Source of the DNA: Acetobacteraceae bacterium
Lineage (GTDB): Bacteria > Pseudomonadota > Alphaproteobacteria > Acetobacterales > Acetobacteraceae
NCBI GenBank assembly: GCA_030039695.1
Contig: JASHVB010000760.1
Span: forward strand, 1 to 11,512
DNA: 11,512 nt
Direction: 5' to 3'
Under the pieces are notes generated by a model. The model was not told the DNA's origin, ran no database searches, and saw only the letters and a list, made by a program, of their open reading frames with translations. How positions within the stretch are numbered: the stretch's first letter is position 1; every line of letters begins with the position of its first letter. The translations under genes and the position numbers were made by a program. Shown here piece by piece: positions 8,743 to 11,512 of this stretch.

Positions 8743-10940
8743 ATGACGTCATGATCGAAGTCCCCGGCCTGTCACCTGACGTCGCGGCGCAGCTTGCCGA
8801 CGGACGGCTGGACGATCCGTTCTCGGTGCTGGGTCCGCATGACATCGGATCGGGCCAGATCGTGCGCACATTCCTACCTGGCGCGCGGGACGTGGAGGTG
8901 ATCGCTCGCAGCGACGGGCGTCGGATCGGCACGCTGTTGCCCAGCCAGCCGAACGGATTGTTCGTCGGCCGGATTGATTCGCGCGGGCCTTATCGCCTGC
9001 GCATCACCTGGCCCGGCGCGGTGCAGGAAACCGAAGACCCCTATTCCTTCACACAACTTCTGCTCTCCGACAACGATCTGTTTTTGTTCAATGAAGGCCG
9101 TTTGTTCGAGATGGCTTTCACGCTCGGTGCCGTGCCGGTAACGATCGACGGCGTGAAGGGCGTGCGCTTCGCCGTCTGGGCGCCGAACGCGCGCGCGGTA
9201 TCGGTGGTTGGTGATTTCGATACCTGGGACCCCCGTCGCCATCCGATGCGTCAGCGCTATCCGGCGGGTGTGTGGGAGCTGTTCATTCCACGACTGGAGC
9301 CGGGTACGCGGTACAAGTACGCGATCGTTGGCCCGGACGGAAACCGCCTGCCGCTGAAGGCCGATCCGCTGGCGCGGGCCACCGAGCCGCCGCCCGCCAC
9401 CGCATCGGTCGTCGCCGACACGATGGCGTTCGTCTGGCACGACGAAGCCTGGATGGCGGACCGTGCGCGCCGCCACGCCGTCAACGCCCCGCTGTCGATT
9501 TACGAAGTACACGCCGCATCGTGGTTTCGTCCCGATGCGGGGCAGACGCCGAACTGGGATCAACTGGCCGAGCGCCTGGTGCCGTACGTCGTCGAACTCG
9601 GCTTCACCCATGTCGAGCTGATGCCGGTCGCCGAACACCCGTTCGGCGGTTCTTGGGGCTACCAGCCGCTTGGTCTGTTCGCGCCCTCTGGACGCTTCGG
9701 CCCGGTAGAGGGTTTCCAGCGTTTCGTCGACACCTGCCATCGTGCTCGCATCGGTGTCATCATCGACTGGGTACCGGCGCATTTTCCCACCGACGCGTAC
9801 GGCCTCGCACGTTTCGATGGCACCGCGCTCTACGAACACCAGGATCCGCGCGAAGGCTATCATCAGGATTGGAACACGCTGATCTATAATTCCGGCCGGC
9901 GCGAAGTGCAGGGCTTCCTGATCGCCAGCGGCATCCACTGGCTGGAGCACTTCCACGTCGACGGGCTGCGCGTCGATGCCGTCGCCTCGATGCTGTACCG
10001 CGACTACAGCCGCAGGGAAGGCGAGTGGATCCCAAATATCTACGGCGGGCGCGAGAACCTTGAAGCGATCGGCTTCCTTCGGCACTTCAACGCAGTGGCG
10101 CAGGAGCGCTGCCCCGGTACGATCACGGTGGCGGAGGAATCCACCGCATGGCCCGGTGTGTCGCGGCCGATCAGCGAAGGCGGCCTCGGCTTCTCCTACA
10201 AGTGGAACATGGGCTGGATGCATGACACGCTCCGCTTCATGGAGCATGAACCGGTGCACCGCAAATTCCACCACAACGATATGACTTTCGGCCTGCTGTA
10301 CGCCTTCGCCGAGAATTTCGTGCTACCGCTATCGCACGACGAGGTCGTCTACGGCAAAGGCTCGCTGATCCGCAAGATGCCAGGCGACGACTGGCAGAAG
10401 TTTGCTAACCTGCGCGCCTATTTCGGCTTCATGTGGGGGCACCCGGGCAAGAAGCTGTTGTTCATGGGCGGCGAGATCGCGCAATGGGACGAATGGAGCC
10501 ACGACCGGGAGATCGCCTGGGATCTGGTACAATTCCCCCGGCATCGCGGCGTTCAGAAGCTGGTGACGGATCTTAACATGCTGCTGGTCGCGGAACGCGC
10601 GCTGCATCAGCGCGACGCGGTACCCACGGGCTTCCGCTGGGTGGTCGGCAATGATACGGAGAATTCGGTGTTTGCATTTCTCCGCTACGGTAACGACGAT
10701 GCGCCCCCGGTGCTGGTGGTCAGCAATTTCACCCCGGTGCCACGCGTCGGTTACGGCATTGGGGTGCCGCGGCCTGGCATGTGGCGCGAGCTGCTGAATT
10801 CGGATGCCGCGGTGTATGGCGGAACGAATCTGGGGAATAGCGGCGCGGTAACGACCGTTGCAGTACAGCGCCACGGAGAGGCACAGTCACTGGAGCTCAC
10901 CCTGCCGCCGCTCGCCACGCTGTTTTTCGCGCCGGAATGA
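8739..10940 (+). CDS. glgB: 1,4-alpha-glucan branching enzyme GlgB
   Basis: GlgB (GH13_9) cuts alpha-1,4 chains and rejoins them as alpha-1,6 branches. In this operon it acts on the linear glucan made by GlgE. The 733 residues match the usual full length (E. coli 728). In order: an N1 beta-domain (about 17-105), a CBM48 module (about 139-225, [17 protein letters not shown]), the catalytic barrel (about 250-600) and a C-terminal beta domain. The nucleophile is D413 ([16 protein letters not shown]), the acid/base E466 (VAEES) and the stabilising acid D534 (LSHDEVV). Their spacing equals that of E. coli D405, E458 and D526. GTG 8739 is supported by GGAGG at 8727-8731, seven bases upstream, and by the GTGA overlap with treS-mak, which indicates translational coupling. 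An in-frame ATG at codon 5 lacks such a site. Confidence 0.97.
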   Translation: MNDVMIEVPGLSPDVAAQLADGRLDDPFSVLGPHDIGSGQIVRTFLPGARDVEVIARSDGRRIGTLLPSQPNGLFVGRIDSRGPYRLRITWPGAVQETEDPYSFTQLLLSDNDLFLFNEGRLFEMAFTLGAVPVTIDGVKGVRFAVWAPNARAVSVVGDFDTWDPRRHPMRQRYPAGVWELFIPRLEPGTRYKYAIVGPDGNRLPLKADPLARATEPPPATASVVADTMAFVWHDEAWMADRARRHAVNAPLSIYEVHAASWFRPDAGQTPNWDQLAERLVPYVVELGFTHVELMPVAEHPFGGSWGYQPLGLFAPSGRFGPVEGFQRFVDTCHRARIGVIIDWVPAHFPTDAYGLARFDGTALYEHQDPREGYHQDWNTLIYNSGRREVQGFLIASGIHWLEHFHVDGLRVDAVASMLYRDYSRREGEWIPNIYGGRENLEAIGFLRHFNAVAQERCPGTITVAEESTAWPGVSRPISEGGLGFSYKWNMGWMHDTLRFMEHEPVHRKFHHNDMTFGLLYAFAENFVLPLSHDEVVYGKGSLIRKMPGDDWQKFANLRAYFGFMWGHPGKKLLFMGGEIAQWDEWSHDREIAWDLVQFPRHRGVQKLVTDLNMLLVAERALHQRDAVPTGFRWVVGNDTENSVFAFLRYGNDDAPPVLVVSNFTPVPRVGYGIGVPRPGMWRELLNSDAAVYGGTNLGNSGAVTTVAVQRHGEAQSLELTLPPLATLFFAPE

Positions 10941-10955
10941 CCGCCGCCTGGCAAC

Positions 10956-10975
10956 GCGAGGTCCGGCGACCTCGC
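10956..10975. repeat. Hairpin between glgB and glgX
   Basis: A perfect 8-bp stem, GCGAGGTC 10956-10963 with GACCTCGC 10968-10975, closes a CGGC tetraloop, 15 bases after the glgB stop. No T-run follows and glgX starts about 40 bases later on the same strand, so it is unlikely to stop transcription fully. It may protect the upstream mRNA 3' end or attenuate glgX expression. Confidence 0.4.
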
Positions 10976-11015
10976 AGTGGCACCTGGCAGGCGACGCAAT
11001 GACCACCAGGCCCCC

Positions 11016-11512
11016 GTGATCACCCACGTCCCGGACCGACTTCTGCCCGGCAAGCCTTATCCGCTCGGCGCCACATGCGACGGGCTTGGGATTAACTTCG
11101 CCGTCTTCTCCGCCAACGCGGAACGCGTCGACCTCTGCCTGTTCGAAGCCTCCGGCCAGCACGAGATCGCCCGCTACGCGCTGCCAGAACATACCGACGG
11201 GGTCTGGCACGGCTATCTGCCCGAGGCGTCCACCGGCGTGCTGTACGGCTATCGCGCTCATGGTCCGTACAATCCCGCGCTCGGCCATCGCTTCAATCCC
11301 AACAAGCTGCTGCTCGATCCCTATGCACGCGGCTTGTTCGGCGCTCTGCAGTGGACGGACGCGCTCTATGGCTACCGCCGGGACTCACCATGCGGAGATC
11401 TGTCGGTCGACAAGCGTGACAGCGCGCCGGCAATGCCGAAAGCCGTGGTGACCGACAATTCCTTCGATTGGGGCGACGACCGTCCGCCCGATACGCCCTG
11501 GTCGGACACCGT
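11016..11512 (+). CDS. glgX: Glycogen debranching enzyme GlgX, partial
   Basis: The first 165 codons of a GlgX/TreX-type debranching enzyme (GH13_11), which hydrolyses alpha-1,6 branches of limit glycogen. The gene runs off the right edge. The visible part opens with the family pattern LLPGKPYPLGATCDGLGINF, continues through the CBM48 module (FAVFSANAERVDLCLFE, GVWHGYLPEASTGVLYGYRA, YNPALGHRFNPNKLLLDPYA) and reaches the beginning of the linker to the barrel. The catalytic residues lie outside the window. The start is less certain than in the other genes: GTG 11016 has only a weak AGG upstream but overlaps the TGA of a six-codon mini-frame (ATG 10999) as GTGA. GTG 10977 in the same frame is an alternative that would add 13 residues. 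The frame has no stop back to the end of glgB. It is co-directional with glgB and 75 bases away, so probably in the same operon, supplying turnover or trimming of the polymer. Confidence 0.93.
   Translation, partial: MITHVPDRLLPGKPYPLGATCDGLGINFAVFSANAERVDLCLFEASGQHEIARYALPEHTDGVWHGYLPEASTGVLYGYRAHGPYNPALGHRFNPNKLLLDPYARGLFGALQWTDALYGYRRDSPCGDLSVDKRDSAPAMPKAVVTDNSFDWGDDRPPDTPWSDT

Noticed and set aside
8874..10274. 466-codon open frame on the minus strand
   Set aside because: It lies wholly opposite glgB, which has complete motifs and family length. The translation is rich in Arg, His and Val with no family pattern, as expected for an antisense shadow in GC-rich DNA.
1..11512. CRISPR arrays, tRNA or rRNA genes, transposase genes
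   Set aside because: No spaced direct repeats, cloverleaf-like sequence, rRNA-like stretches or transposase motifs were found on either strand.

Overview
The window is GC-rich, tightly packed DNA. From about 2040 to the right edge it carries a four-gene plus-strand operon for the GlgE route of alpha-glucan synthesis: glgE, then a fused treS-maltokinase gene, then glgB, then the 5' end of glgX. A long GlgE with an extra N-terminal amylase-like domain, a TreS-Mak fusion, GTG starts and high GC fit a proteobacterium, most likely alpha or beta. The sequence alone does not fix the taxon.

Left part (1-2039): no intact gene was found. Positions 1 to about 345 show nothing recognisable. From about 347 to 1600 lies a decayed major facilitator transporter gene, readable as one protein only by changing frame three times and passing several stops. 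Positions 1601-2039 are a non-coding stretch that should hold the operon promoter. Only weak candidate sites are visible there.

Right part (2040-11512): TreS interconverts trehalose and maltose. The fused maltokinase phosphorylates maltose to maltose 1-phosphate, GlgE transfers maltosyl units from it to linear alpha-1,4-glucan, GlgB adds alpha-1,6 branches and GlgX trims branches. All enzymatic steps from trehalose to branched glucan, plus the first debranching step, are therefore in one transcription unit. No ADP-glucose pathway gene (glgC, glgA) is visible.

Junctions: treS-mak and glgB overlap by four bases (GTGA) behind a good Shine-Dalgarno sequence. The glgE end has the same layout (GGAGG, then GTGA at 5309-5312), but the treS coding start is about 140 bases further on. 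The gap holds a long hairpin centred on a 13-bp perfect stem, probably a dispersed palindromic element. A 48-codon reading frame bridges the gap exactly, with GTGA at its start and ATGA at its end. This junction and the catalytically dead N-terminal domain of GlgE are the most interesting things in the window. The system itself is a known pathway.
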